Below are positions 51,952 to 60,448 of a stretch of DNA of 64,000 nucleotides, one piece after another (position 1 is the stretch's first letter; every line of letters begins with the position of its first letter). The position numbers were made by a program, and so were the translations under genes. The notes beneath the pieces are model-generated. The model had not been told where the DNA came from. It did no database searches and saw nothing but the letters and a program-made list of their open reading frames with translations. The DNA comes from Streptococcus suis (GTDB lineage: Bacteria > Bacillota > Bacilli > Lactobacillales > Streptococcaceae): contig NZ_CP082205.1 of the NCBI RefSeq assembly GCF_019856455.1, positions 2,418,001-2,482,000 on the forward strand, read 5' to 3'.

Positions 51952-51980
51952 ATAATAGCAAAAGTTTCACCTGCAGTCAA
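51952..51980 (-). promoter_or_regulatory. Promoter of small RNA locus 2
   Basis: Minus strand TTGACT (51975-51980), 17-bp spacer, TATTAT (51952-51957). The same -35 hexamer and spacing as at locus 1. Confidence 0.85.
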
Positions 51981-52000
51981 GCAAGAGAGAAAACGGAATG

Positions 52001-52354
52001 TCAAATAGAATCTATTACCCTCAATTCTATACCAACTGCACCGTACTGTTCTAATTGTTCTCGCGAATAGTAAACTTCCATATCTTCTGGTTTCGCCCCT
52101 CTGATACTGCTTTGCGTATATCCACAAGACAATAAATCCAGTTCTTTGTATAACTGAGCAAAATTATCAAATATGTGAAGATCTAATACTTGCACCTCGA
52201 TCGTTTGCGTCTGATTTTCTGTACAATAAAAACGGATGCGATCTCCAATTTGTATATGCTTGCGCTTCTCGTCATAAAGTCGTAGCTCAATAGTCTTCTG
52301 GCCAGACTTCATCATTTCAAAAGGTTTTGGAGCCAGTAACATTTCATGAACCAT
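52001..52354 (-). CDS. ASCH-domain protein
   Basis: A 117-residue PUA-like protein. MVHEMLLAPKPFEMMKSGQK followed by TIELRLYDEKRKHIQIGD is the typical ASCH opening. The family includes RNA-binding and N4-acetylcytidine amidohydrolase (YqfB-type) proteins. ATG 52352-52354 with GAGG 7 nt upstream is preferred; the longer open frame belongs to the neighbouring broken gene. It starts 1 bp downstream of that gene's original stop. Confidence 0.8.
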   Translation of the reverse strand: MVHEMLLAPKPFEMMKSGQKTIELRLYDEKRKHIQIGDRIRFYCTENQTQTIEVQVLDLHIFDNFAQLYKELDLLSCGYTQSSIRGAKPEDMEVYYSREQLEQYGAVGIELRVIDSI

Positions 52355-52355
52355 C

Positions 52356-52826
52356 TCAATACCTCGGATATGGGTAAAATTCCCCTTCCACCAAGTCTGC
52401 TCTGCCTTTTTCAAAAGCCTCGCTATCCCATGCAATGGCAAATTCTTGGGCTGCTGGGTCCGCCAAAAAGTCCATGAGGTCATCTAGGCCTTGGTCTGCG
52501 GTGTCCTTGAGAAAGCTTGCAAAATAGGTCAGAAACTCTGCTGAAAAGCCCTTCTTGGCGTCAAATGGCAGAGCGACCAGCTAGTCTTCCGCGTCAAAGC
52601 GAGACTTGTCCTGATTGTAGAAAAGGACATACTCCTCCAAGAAAATATCCTCTGCAGAGGCATTGCCTTCGTCGTCCACCGTTTCAATCCCAGCCACATT
52701 TTGTGCCTCCAAGATAAAAGCCAACTCAACAGCGTGGTTTTTCTTGTCCCAGTTAAGCTCGTAATCGTAGGTAAAATATTTGTCCAGTGCTGCTTCCAAC
52801 ACATCTAAAAAGCCATGTTTCGCCAT
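52356..52826 (-). pseudogene. DUF3013-like protein with an in-frame stop
   Basis: A 156-codon frame from MAKHGFLDVLEAALDKYFTY to a stop at 52356-52358, interrupted by TAG at codon 82 (52581-52583; SRFDAED-stop-LVALPFDA). Downstream codons remain open and sensible (EFLTYFASFLKDTADQGLDD). It resembles a conserved streptococcal acidic protein family of unknown function. A single CAG-to-TAG change would explain the break, so it may be recent. Confidence 0.75.
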
Positions 52827-52828
52827 GT

Positions 52829-53164
52829 TTATTTCCTCTTTTCTATAAATTCCAATAAATTTATTTCTCGACCGTATTTGACGGAAGCCCGCTTGTCTTT
52901 CTCCAAAATGGACTTGGTTAAATCTAGTTGATTTACCGCTGCTAAGGCTACAGCATAGTGAATAACGTCAGCTAATTCTTCTGCCAAACGAGCAGAGCTG
53001 TCGTCTTCGCTATCCATCATCTTACGGCCTGCACGCTTGTTCAGCAGCTCTGCCACTTCACCGATTTCTTCCACTAATTTCATAAAGAGACTTTGCTCTG
53101 GAACTGTCGTCCCATAGTGGTCACGCAAGTATTCTTCCAAAACACTCACCATCAACTCCGCCAT
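52829..53164 (-). CDS. MazG-like nucleotide pyrophosphohydrolase
   Basis: A 111-residue all-alpha NTP pyrophosphatase. The EExxE-12-28-ExxD pattern is visible as KLVEEIGEVAELL and EELADVIHYAVAL, which bind Mg ions. Such enzymes hydrolyse (often non-canonical) NTPs to NMP and pyrophosphate. First gene of a three-gene minus-strand unit with the DUF3013-like and ASCH genes, divergent from rarA. Confidence 0.85.
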   Translation of the reverse strand: MAELMVSVLEEYLRDHYGTTVPEQSLFMKLVEEIGEVAELLNKRAGRKMMDSEDDSSARLAEELADVIHYAVALAAVNQLDLTKSILEKDKRASVKYGREINLLEFIEKRK

Positions 53165-53233
53165 CTTCGTTTCTCTCCAAATCCTAAAATTGTAGTATAA
53201 TGATTATACCATAAATGTACTGAAAGGAGGCCT

Positions 53234-54520
53234 ATGCCAGCCAATCTCGCCCTTCGTATGCGGCCAAAATCCATTGATGAAGTCATCGGTCAGGAACACC
53301 TGGTCGGTCCTGGAAAGATTATCCGTCGCATGATTGATGCCAATATGCTGTCGTCTATGATTCTCTACGGTCCGCCAGGGATTGGCAAGACCTCGATTGC
53401 GTCCGCAATTGCTGGCACGACCAAATATGCCTTTCGGACCTTTAATGCCACGACCGACAACCAAAAACGCCTGCAGGAAATCGCTGAAGAGGCTAAGTTT
53501 TCTGGCGGTCTGGTTCTCCTGCTCGATGAAATCCACCGCCTTAACAAGACCAAGCAGGACTTCCTGCTCCCTCTTTTGGAAAATGGCAATATCATCATGA
53601 TTGGAGCAACGACGGAAAATCCATTTTTCTCAATCCTGCCTGCCATTCGCAGTCGGGTGCAGATTTTTGAGTTGCAACCTTTGCAAACCAGCCATATCCG
53701 ACAGGCCTTGGAGTTGGCTTTGACAGACAGCGAACGTGGTTTTGACTTCCCTATTACCATTGAGCCTGAGGCTCTGGATTTCCTAGCCAATGCTACCAAC
53801 GGTGACCTTCGTGCCGCCTACAATTCTCTAGAACTGGCTGTGCTTTCGACCAAGGAAAGTGACGACGGTAGCCGCCACATTGATCTGGACGCCGTAGAAA
53901 ATAGCCTGCAAAAGTCCTACATCAGCATGGACAAGAACGGCGATGCCCACTACGACATCCTCTCCGCTCTGCAAAAATCCATTCGGGGTAGCGATGTCAA
54001 TGCCAGCCTCCACTACGCCGCTCGTTTGATTGAGGCGGAAGACCTGCCTAGTCTGGCTCGTCGCTTAACCGTTATTGCCTACGAAGACATCGGCTTAGCC
54101 AATCCAGAGGCTCAGATTCATACGGTGACGGCCCTTGAAGCGGCTCAGAAAATTGGTTTTCCAGAAGCACGGATTTTGATTGCCAATGTGGTAGTCGATT
54201 TGGCTCTTTCTCCCAAGTCCAACTCTGCCTATCTGGCTATGGATGCAGCTCTGGCTGATTTACGGAAAAACGGCCATCTGCCCATTCCAAATCATCTTCG
54301 GGATGGCCACTATGCTGGCAGCAAGGAGCTGGGAAATGCTATTGGCTACCAGTATCCACATGCCTATCCTGAAAAATGGGTGGACCAGCAATACCTGCCC
54401 GATAAGTTACTGAATGCGGACTACTTCACCGCCAACGACACCGGCAAATACGAGCGTGCCTTGGGTATGACCCAAGAAAAGATAAAAAATTTGAAAAAAA
54501 ATAGACGCCAAAATCCTTGA
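53234..54520 (+). CDS. rarA: Replication-associated recombination protein A (RarA/MgsA)
   Basis: A 428-residue AAA+ ATPase acting at stalled replication forks. Walker A LYGPPGIGKTS (about residues 43-53), Walker B VLLLDEIHRLNKTKQDF, sensor 1 MIGATTENPFFSI, and the C-terminal tetramerisation domain (DVNASLHYAARLIEAEDLPS, YEDIGLANPEA). GGAGG precedes the ATG. The probable 6S RNA and a tRNA-Lys follow on the same strand. Confidence 0.96.
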   Translation: MPANLALRMRPKSIDEVIGQEHLVGPGKIIRRMIDANMLSSMILYGPPGIGKTSIASAIAGTTKYAFRTFNATTDNQKRLQEIAEEAKFSGGLVLLLDEIHRLNKTKQDFLLPLLENGNIIMIGATTENPFFSILPAIRSRVQIFELQPLQTSHIRQALELALTDSERGFDFPITIEPEALDFLANATNGDLRAAYNSLELAVLSTKESDDGSRHIDLDAVENSLQKSYISMDKNGDAHYDILSALQKSIRGSDVNASLHYAARLIEAEDLPSLARRLTVIAYEDIGLANPEAQIHTVTALEAAQKIGFPEARILIANVVVDLALSPKSNSAYLAMDAALADLRKNGHLPIPNHLRDGHYAGSKELGNAIGYQYPHAYPEKWVDQQYLPDKLLNADYFTANDTGKYERALGMTQEKIKNLKKNRRQNP

Positions 54521-54579
54521 TAGAACTGGTTTTTGGGCACATACACTTTGACACCGCTTACATTTTTGCCATTTTTCTC

Positions 54580-54607
54580 TTGATTTTTCAAAAAAAAGTG
54601 GTATTAT
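54580..54607 (+). promoter_or_regulatory. Promoter of the probable 6S RNA
   Basis: TTGATT (54580-54585), 16-bp spacer, TATTAT (54602-54607), 60 bp after rarA. Confidence 0.65.
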
Positions 54608-54614
54608 TAAATCA

Positions 54615-54818
54615 TAAATAAGAACTGCTGTGGTATACGAATTCATACCTATGTGTTGACCGACTATTTTTGTATTACTAGGGAGACAAAGATCCTCTGA
54701 CAGTATGCAAGCTGGCACACCCAGAAGCAACTAAGTTAGAAACGCGTCACCCACCTGCTTTTAGCGTGCGGGATCAATACAATCCATGGATAACCGGTAC
54801 CAATACAGCATTTTTATT
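54615..54818 (+). ncRNA. ssrS: Probable 6S RNA
   Basis: About 200 nt with no reading frame, between rarA and tRNA-Lys. The ends pair (GCTGTGGTAT near 54629 with GGTACCAATACAGC near 54796-54809). Internal complementary segments (GTATTACTAGGGAGACAAAG, GATCAATACAATCC) could form the long, bulged rod of 6S RNA. A T-rich terminator follows. 6S RNA binds sigma-A RNA polymerase in stationary phase. The call rests on size, end pairing and position by rarA; other small RNAs cannot be excluded. Confidence 0.6.
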
Positions 54819-54823
54819 TTTTA

Positions 54824-54896
54824 CCTTCCTTAGCTCAGCTGGCAGAGCAGCGGACTCTTAATCCGTGGGTCGTAGGTTCGATCCCTACAGGGAGGA
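54824..54896 (+). tRNA. tRNA-Lys (anticodon CTT)
   Basis: 73 nt folding as a full cloverleaf: acceptor CCTTCCT/AGGGAGG, D arm with AGCTCAGCTGGCAGAGC, anticodon stem GCGGA...TCCGT with loop CTCTTAA (anticodon CTT), T arm GTAGG-TTCGATC-CCTAC, discriminator A. CCA is not encoded. Confidence 0.93.
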
Positions 54897-54911
54897 TTGG
54901 TTGATATGAGG

Positions 54912-54938
54912 AAAGTCTTGATTTATCAAGGCTTTTTC
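54912..54938 (+). terminator. Terminator after tRNA-Lys
   Basis: AAAGTCTTGAT-TT-ATCAAGGCTTTTT hairpin and T run, 16 bp after the tRNA. Further on, TTTGGTCAAAA is directly repeated at about 54957-54978. Confidence 0.8.
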
Positions 54939-54973
54939 TCGTTTTTTGAGTGAATTTGGTCAAAATTTGGTCA

Positions 54974-55000
54974 AAAAGAACCCTTTCACATTGTGAAGGG
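54974..55000 (-). terminator. Terminator of the nrdG end
   Basis: Minus strand CCCTTCACA-A-TGTGAAAGGG followed by TTCTTTTT, directly after the nrdG stop. Confidence 0.8.
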
Positions 55001-55558
55001 CTATTTTTTTAACTTATCCCACAGGACAACTCGTTTTTCCTGTAATGATTTCTGTACATCGATGATGCGTTGATTCGATGAGCCTCGAAATTGCAGCATA
55101 AGATTGCGCTTGGTACGGTCATAACGGCCGTCAACTAGAATATCTAAATAGGATAGTAACTCTAACTTATCCGGAGTTTCTAACATCATTTCTTCCCATG
55201 TGTAGCCTGTCCAAGACCAAATGTCCTTTTCTGGCAATTCTTTCCGAATTCGCTTTACGAGTGGGAGGACCGTGCCTGTGTTCAGAAAAGGCTCGCCACC
55301 CAAGAGGGTTAGGCCCTGTACATAGGGCTGGGCCAAGTCTGCTAAAATGCGGTCTTCAAGCTCCTTGGTATAGGGAATCCCAGCTTTAAAAGACCAGGTT
55401 GCAACATTGTAGCAGCCCTCGCAGTGAAACAGACAGCCACTAACATATAGAGAGCAACGGACTCCTTCTCCATCCACAAAGTTAAAGGCTTTGTAGTCTA
55501 TTATTCGCCCTTGGCTAAATTCCTCGCTCTTCCATTCTTGTGGTTTAGGATTATTCAT
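55001..55558 (-). CDS. nrdG: Anaerobic ribonucleotide reductase activating protein
   Basis: A 185-residue radical-SAM enzyme that makes the glycyl radical on NrdD. The [4Fe-4S]/SAM motif is CLFHCEGC (Cys at about residues 43, 47 and 50), preceded by FVDGEGVRCSLYVSG, with GGEPF (LTLLGGEPFLNTG) downstream. Last gene of the nrdD operon. It remains intact, but the roughly 4-kb insertion upstream now lies between it and nrdD. Confidence 0.95.
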   Translation of the reverse strand: MNNPKPQEWKSEEFSQGRIIDYKAFNFVDGEGVRCSLYVSGCLFHCEGCYNVATWSFKAGIPYTKELEDRILADLAQPYVQGLTLLGGEPFLNTGTVLPLVKRIRKELPEKDIWSWTGYTWEEMMLETPDKLELLSYLDILVDGRYDRTKRNLMLQFRGSSNQRIIDVQKSLQEKRVVLWDKLKK

Positions 55559-55755
55559 TTCAAATACCTGAGCATAAGCAAATGAAATCTAATCGTTTGG
55601 ATGAATTCCGTTTTACCAGTACACAGACTGTTTTTATCCATAAATGGTACTTCCAATGCTTTAGCTCGGATTGATTCCAGCAAGCTTAGTGCGGAACCAA
55701 TCTCAATTCCTTTCCTGTTTTGATTCAGTAGTTTGTCACTCCCATTAATCCTCAA
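55555..55755 (-). CDS. Possible small protein between the acetyltransferase and nrdG
   Basis: An open frame of 66 codons that ends overlapping the nrdG start (ATGA) and begins with a TTG overlapping the GNAT stop region. Contains RFHLLMLRYLK at the end. There is no clear ribosome site or recognisable motif. The overlap suggests a coupled gene, but it may be chance or the tail of a decayed gene. Confidence 0.3.
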   Translation of the reverse strand: MRINGSDKLLNQNRKGIEIGSALSLLESIRAKALEVPFMDKNSLCTGKTEFIQTIRFHLLMLRYLK

Positions 55756-56239
55756 TCCAGTATCTTTCTACCCCGTCTCGAACATCTTCCAAAACGCCAC
55801 CACAAGCCACAATCGTGCGACGGCTGGCTTGATTTTCTGTCGAGCAAGTCACAAGGACCTTGGAAATATTTTTGGTTGCGGCTTCCTGCAAACCAAGTCG
55901 CAGCTGGTCCTTGGCATAGCCCTTTCCTCGCTCGGTTGGGCGAATGGAATATCCGATATGACCGCCTTTATTGAGCAGGAAATCGTTGAGCCGTAGGCGT
56001 AGACTGAGAAAACCAAGGGCTCGACCAGTCTGGTCAAATGACACATATTGAATGGAAGGAACAAAACCGTCTGGCAGATTGAGACCTGCCTCATAGTCTT
56101 TGTTTCTAAAAATCCATTCTTCAAAGTCCACATCTTTGGAGATAAAGCCTCCGTCCATAGCTGAGCCTGCTTTTTCAAATTCTGCCAGCATCTCCAAAAT
56201 CGTTTCCTTATCCGCTATAGTCGGTCTTCTTAATTCCAT
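55745..56239 (-). CDS. GNAT-family N-acetyltransferase
   Basis: A 164-residue protein starting MELRRPTIADKETILEMLAE; ATG 56237-56239 with GGAG upstream. The acetyl-CoA site is in HIGYSIRPTERGKGYAKDQL (R/Q-x-x-G-x-G/A type). This acetyltransferase is a regular member of streptococcal nrdD-nrdG operons; its substrate is unknown. It starts 1 bp after the stop of the broken nucleotidase, so it was originally coupled to it. Confidence 0.9.
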   Translation of the reverse strand: MELRRPTIADKETILEMLAEFEKAGSAMDGGFISKDVDFEEWIFRNKDYEAGLNLPDGFVPSIQYVSFDQTGRALGFLSLRLRLNDFLLNKGGHIGYSIRPTERGKGYAKDQLRLGLQEAATKNISKVLVTCSTENQASRRTIVACGGVLEDVRDGVERYWIED

Positions 56240-56240
56240 T

Positions 56241-57487
56241 TTAGTCTCCATATTGTCTCTTGAAAAATTCACTGATGATGTCCGTATCCAGTCCTAAATC
56301 CTGCACAATTTCTGCCTTGTGGAAATCATCATAGTTGTCCTTACCGCTCCAAACAAAAGAATTGGTCACAATCTGATAGTCCTTATCTGACTCGACTGCT
56401 CTGCCATTGACCACAAAACCCTCACCGCTTTGGACAATGCCCCACATCTGAGGGTGGAGGCCTGTCTTGAGGCTAGCCACCAAATCGCTGCCCTTGATAC
56501 GAACTAAGAGTACTCGCTTGGAAAAGGGCAAGACCTTGACCAAGTCCGAATAAAAGATTGGTCCCGCCGACAAGGAAGCCCGAATGCCGAAGCCGTTGAT
56601 GACCGCTCCATCTGCCTGCAAAACTAGTTGACTCGCCTGTTCAAATAAAGCCTGACAAATAACAGGGGCCAGAGTTGATAACCCTTGACGAATGCTGTCT
56701 CGCTCTCCGTCTAGTGCCTGAGGTAAAATCGCTATCGGTTGGGAAAAAACTGCGTCACGTTCCAATTTCATCTGGTCGATAATAGCCTTGACCGCCCTGT
56801 CTTCTTGGGTCAATTTCTCCACCTCAATTAAGTCATAAGCCAGGACCTCGTGCCGTCCATCTGCAAAACACCGCAGGGATAGATGACCGACAAAACGACC
56901 ATACTGACCAGCCTGGCAGATACTAACTCCACCAATCTGACTAGGTTGCTTTAGAATGGTATGGGTATGTCCGCCCAAAATCACGTTAAGCTCAGGGAAA
57001 TCCTTGGCCAAATGCACATCCTCATCGTATCCTAGATGACTGAGCAAGACCAGATGAGCCGATGAATTCTGACTCACAATCTGATCCACCAATCGCCGCA
57101 GAGATTGTCTATGGTCTTCAAAAATCACATTCTCCGACGGTGACGCAACCTCCTGGGTTTCCAAGGTAGTCAAACCGAGGACATAGAGGGGGTTCCCATT
57201 CATATCAAATTCTAGAAGATCCTCAAGCGGCACCAATTCATCTGCCGCCTCCACATCCTGATAGCGGAGATTGGAGGACACAATTGGAAACTGGGCATAG
57301 TCATCCAAGCGACTAAGCAACTCATCTCCGTGGTCAAACTCATGATTGCCCAAGGTCATAGCCTGACAACCAACTTGATTCATTAGCTCGATTTCCTTGA
57401 CCCCTCGGTACATATTGAAAAAGATATTGCCCGAAAACAGATCCCCGCTGTCAAAGACAAAGGTCGGAATCCCCTTTTTCTTATGTG
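56241..57487 (-). pseudogene. Metallophosphatase/5'-nucleotidase, C-terminal part of a split gene
   Basis: Homology begins at HKKKGIPTFVFDSGDLFSGN (57487 downward) and continues through LGNHEFDHG, VLLSHLGYDED and LGGHTHTIL to a 5'-nucleotidase C-terminal domain, stopping at 56241. The first metal-binding motif (HTNDxH) is missing here and is found about 4 kb away at 61514-61636. An apparent internal ATG (57411-57413) would give a protein lacking metal ligands. The gene therefore appears inactivated by an insertion. Confidence 0.88.
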
Positions 57488-57798
57488 TGAGATAAAGATA
57501 GACACTCTTGATAGATTTATAAGCAATCTAAACCTTAGCCACAGCTTTACATTCCATATCTTCAGAACTAAGAACTGAACTACTCTAAGTTTATTTCTAA
57601 CAGACTCAGCAATTACAGGATTATTTGCAGCTAGTTAATTTCAAAAACCAAATGGACTATGCAGGTCAGGTGCTAAAGTGCTTAATATAGACAATATGTA
57701 AAGACCCCCAGTTGAGAATTCGTGGATTTACCTGTACACTAGAATAAAAAAACAATCAACTTCTAACAGGAATTACCACACTCAATTGGAGGTCTTAT

Positions 57799-58920
57799 AT
57801 GTTTCATTTTACCACACTTTTCATCGGAATGGATGTTCACAAAGAAAGTTTTTCACTCTGCTATTATGATATGATGGCGAATCAATTCAAACATAGCACT
57901 AAAGTTGGTCCAAATGTTAGCTATATTGTGAACTATGTGAATGAGCTTCGTCGTTTATATGGTCAAGATGCAGAAGTGTTATGTGGCTACGAAGCCGGAT
58001 GTCTTGGATTTACCCTATATCACCAGCTACAAGCTCACGGGATCCCCTGTATCGTGATGGCGCCTACAACGGTGATGAAGGAAGGATCTAAGCGTGTTAA
58101 GACTGATAAAAAAGATGCAGCTCAGCTCGCAAAAGCTCTGGCCTTTCGTAGCTATCGGCCTGTTCATATTCCTACTGTTGAGGATGAACAAGTCAAAGAA
58201 TATATCCGCATGAGAACAGACCACAAAGTGGCTCTGAAGAAAATCAAACAACAAATTCTTGCCTTCTGTCTCCGACATGATTTTCGCTATACCGAGGGAA
58301 GCAGTAATTGGACACAGAAACATGTCCGCTGGCTCCGTTCCCTAAATCCTGATGGACTTTACGCAGAGATTTTGACAGAATATCTATTGACCTATGAGAA
58401 ATTAGTAGATCAAATAGAACGGTATGATGCACGAATTGAGCAACTGGGTCAAAGCGACAGTTACCAAGAGAAGGTCTCACGGCTTTCTTGCTTTATTGGC
58501 ATTAAAACACTAACTGCTCTTTCCATTGTGACAGAAATCGGTGATTTTAATCGCTTTGCGACAGCTCAACATTTTGCTTCTTATCTTGGGCTAACTCCTA
58601 GCGAAAATTCTAGCGGCGACAAGGAGAGAAGAGGTGCTATCACCAAAGCTGGGAATAGCCATGTGAGACGACTTCTGATAGAAGCTGCACAATCATTGGC
58701 TAAGGGGACGATTGGGTATAAATCCAAAGAATTGAAAAGGAGACAAAGTGGAAACCGAGTGGAGGTGATTGCTTATGCGGATAAGGCTAATGAACGCTTA
58801 AGAAGACGTTATCGCACACTTGTTCTAGGAAAAAATAAGAAACAAAATGTTGCTAAAACAGCTATTGCACGAGAATTGTCTGGTTTTATTTGGGGGATGA
58901 TGACAGGAAGAATAGCTTGA
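57799..58920 (+). CDS. IS110-family recombinase, copy E (variant)
   Basis: Intact, 373 residues. It differs from copies A-D by two residues (SLNPDGLY instead of SLKPEGLY, about residues 184-191) in the linker between the RuvC-like and Tnp20 domains. All predicted catalytic residues are kept. Confidence 0.97.
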   Translation: MFHFTTLFIGMDVHKESFSLCYYDMMANQFKHSTKVGPNVSYIVNYVNELRRLYGQDAEVLCGYEAGCLGFTLYHQLQAHGIPCIVMAPTTVMKEGSKRVKTDKKDAAQLAKALAFRSYRPVHIPTVEDEQVKEYIRMRTDHKVALKKIKQQILAFCLRHDFRYTEGSSNWTQKHVRWLRSLNPDGLYAEILTEYLLTYEKLVDQIERYDARIEQLGQSDSYQEKVSRLSCFIGIKTLTALSIVTEIGDFNRFATAQHFASYLGLTPSENSSGDKERRGAITKAGNSHVRRLLIEAAQSLAKGTIGYKSKELKRRQSGNRVEVIAYADKANERLRRRYRTLVLGKNKKQNVAKTAIARELSGFIWGMMTGRIA

Positions 58921-58956
58921 AGTTAGCGCTTGTTTTCATGTACACTTTTGACCATT

Positions 58957-59237
58957 AAGTTTTATCATCGCAGAGCGATGAGGAATCCCTATTTCTATCC
59001 AAAATCACTGGGTGAATTTGGACAGAAATAAGGATTGAAATCATGTTTGAATGGAAAGTATCTTGAAGGAGTTTAGGACTTCAAGGTTTGAGTCATCTAC
59101 GAAACGACTAAGTGGCACAATTGTGATCCACGCTTATAGAGAGTAGGACTCGCGGCAGAACCATTGACCTGTAGGTAACCAATCCACGAATATCAGAGTG
59201 GCCAATGCCCGAAGCTAAGAACTAGGCTCTTTCTAGA
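58957..59237 (+). ncRNA. Putative bridge RNA region, copy E
   Basis: Same structure as copy B (13625-13905), with the same seven-T variant at the end. Confidence 0.45.
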
Positions 59238-59297
59238 TACTTTTCATTTTTTTATCAGTTCGATTGTTTTTACTTGACAAAGGGCTTTACATATCAG

Positions 59298-59921
59298 GGA
59301 AGCAGTAATTGGACACAGAAACATGTCCGCTGGCTCCGTTCCCTAAATCCTGATGGACTTTACGCAGAGATTTTGACAGAATATCTATTGACCTATGAGA
59401 AATTAGTAGATCAAATAGAACGGTATGATGCACGAATTGAGCAACTGGGTCAAAGCGACAGTTACCAAGAGAAGGTCTCACGGCTTTCTTGCTTTATTGG
59501 CATTAAAACACTAACTGCTCTTTCCATTGTGACAGAAATCGGTGATTTTAATCGCTTTGCGACAGCTCAACATTTTGCTTCTTATCTTGGGCTAACTCCT
59601 AGCGAAAATTCTAGCGGCGACAAGGAGAGAAGAGGTGCTATCACCAAAGCTGGGAATAGCCATGTGAGACGACTTCTGATAGAAGCTGCACAATCATTGG
59701 CTAAGGGGACGATTGGGTATAAATCCAAAGAATTGAAAAGGAGACAAAGTGGAAACCGAGTGGAGGTGATTGCTTATGCGGATAAGGCTAATGAACGCTT
59801 AAGAAGACGTTATCGCACACTTGTTCTAGGAAAAAATAAGAAACAAAATGTTGCTAAAACAGCTATTGCACGAGAATTGTCTGGTTTTATTTGGGGGATG
59901 ATGACAGGAAGAATAGCTTGA
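59298..59921 (+). pseudogene. Truncated IS110-family recombinase, copy F
   Basis: The last 207 codons of copy E's gene. The RuvC-like catalytic domain is lost; the serine-containing Tnp20 domain is kept. An open frame reaches back into the end of copy E (TTG at 59274), but no ribosome site precedes it. Confidence 0.93.
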
Positions 59922-59957
59922 AGTTAGCGCTTGTTTTCATGTACACTTTTGACCATT

Positions 59958-60238
59958 AAGTTTTATCATCGCAGAGCGATGAGGAATCCCTATTTCTATC
60001 CAAAATCACTGGGTGAATTTGGACAGAAATAAGGATTGAAATCATGTTTGAATGGAAAGTATCTTGAAGGAGTTTAGGACTTCAAGGTTTGAGTCATCTA
60101 CGAAACGACTAAGTGGCACAATTGTGATCCACGCTTATAGAGAGTAGGACTCGCGGCAGAACCATTGACCTGTAGGTAACCAATCCACGAATATCAGAGT
60201 GGCCAATGCCCGAAGCTAAGAACTAGGCTCTTTCTAGA
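59958..60238 (+). ncRNA. Putative bridge RNA region, copy F
   Basis: Identical to that of copy E. It is a second template for the same RNA without a complete recombinase gene. Confidence 0.4.
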
Positions 60239-60298
60239 TACTTTTCATTTTTTTATCAGTTCGATTGTTTTTACTTGACAAAGGGCTTTACATATCAG

Positions 60299-60422
60299 TC
60301 ATTTGAATTAGAAATAGGATAACCTCAGGTTATAGTGTCAGTAGCCCATTCCCAAAGTAGTTTCAGAGTCCTAAAATTGATAAGCTCAGATATGTCCCGT
60401 TTCTAATTCACGTCACTATAAT
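60299..60422. repeat. Inverted-repeat element interrupted by IS copies E/F (right part)
   Basis: Joining 57684-57690 (AATATAG) to TCATTTGAATTAGAAATAGG gives one terminal repeat. The other end reads CCCGTTTCTAATTCACGTCACTATAAT. The termini resemble those of the repeat at 7331-7491 (ATTATAGTC...TGAATTA). About 130 bp without the IS; no gene inside. The preceding stretch 57488-57683 also shows no gene. Confidence 0.6.
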
Positions 60423-60448
60423 TGGAGAGTGGTGCTATAAGAAGAACT

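Larger units (their letters stand above)
57691..59297 (+). mobile_element. IS110/IS1111-type insertion sequence, copy E
   Basis: 1,607 bp. Left flank TTAATATAG; its right end is joined, at the AG core, to the inside of another copy (F) rather than to a target. It carries its own sequence variants: AATCCTGATGGA, CATGTCCGC and GTTACCAAG. Confidence 0.95.
59298..60298 (+). mobile_element. Partial IS copy F, tandem duplicate of the end of copy E (1,001 bp)
   Basis: Repeats 58297-59297 exactly in frame and variants. It starts inside the recombinase gene at GGAAGCAGTAATTGG and ends with a normal right end (CATATCAG) at the target half TCATTTGAATTAG. The element start, and with it the left end, is missing. 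Confidence 0.93.

Noticed and set aside
54950..54982. Direct repeat of TTTGGTCAAAA after tRNA-Lys as an integration scar (att site)
   Set aside because: tRNA genes are common integration targets, but no integrase and no copy of the tRNA 3' end was seen, so there is no support.
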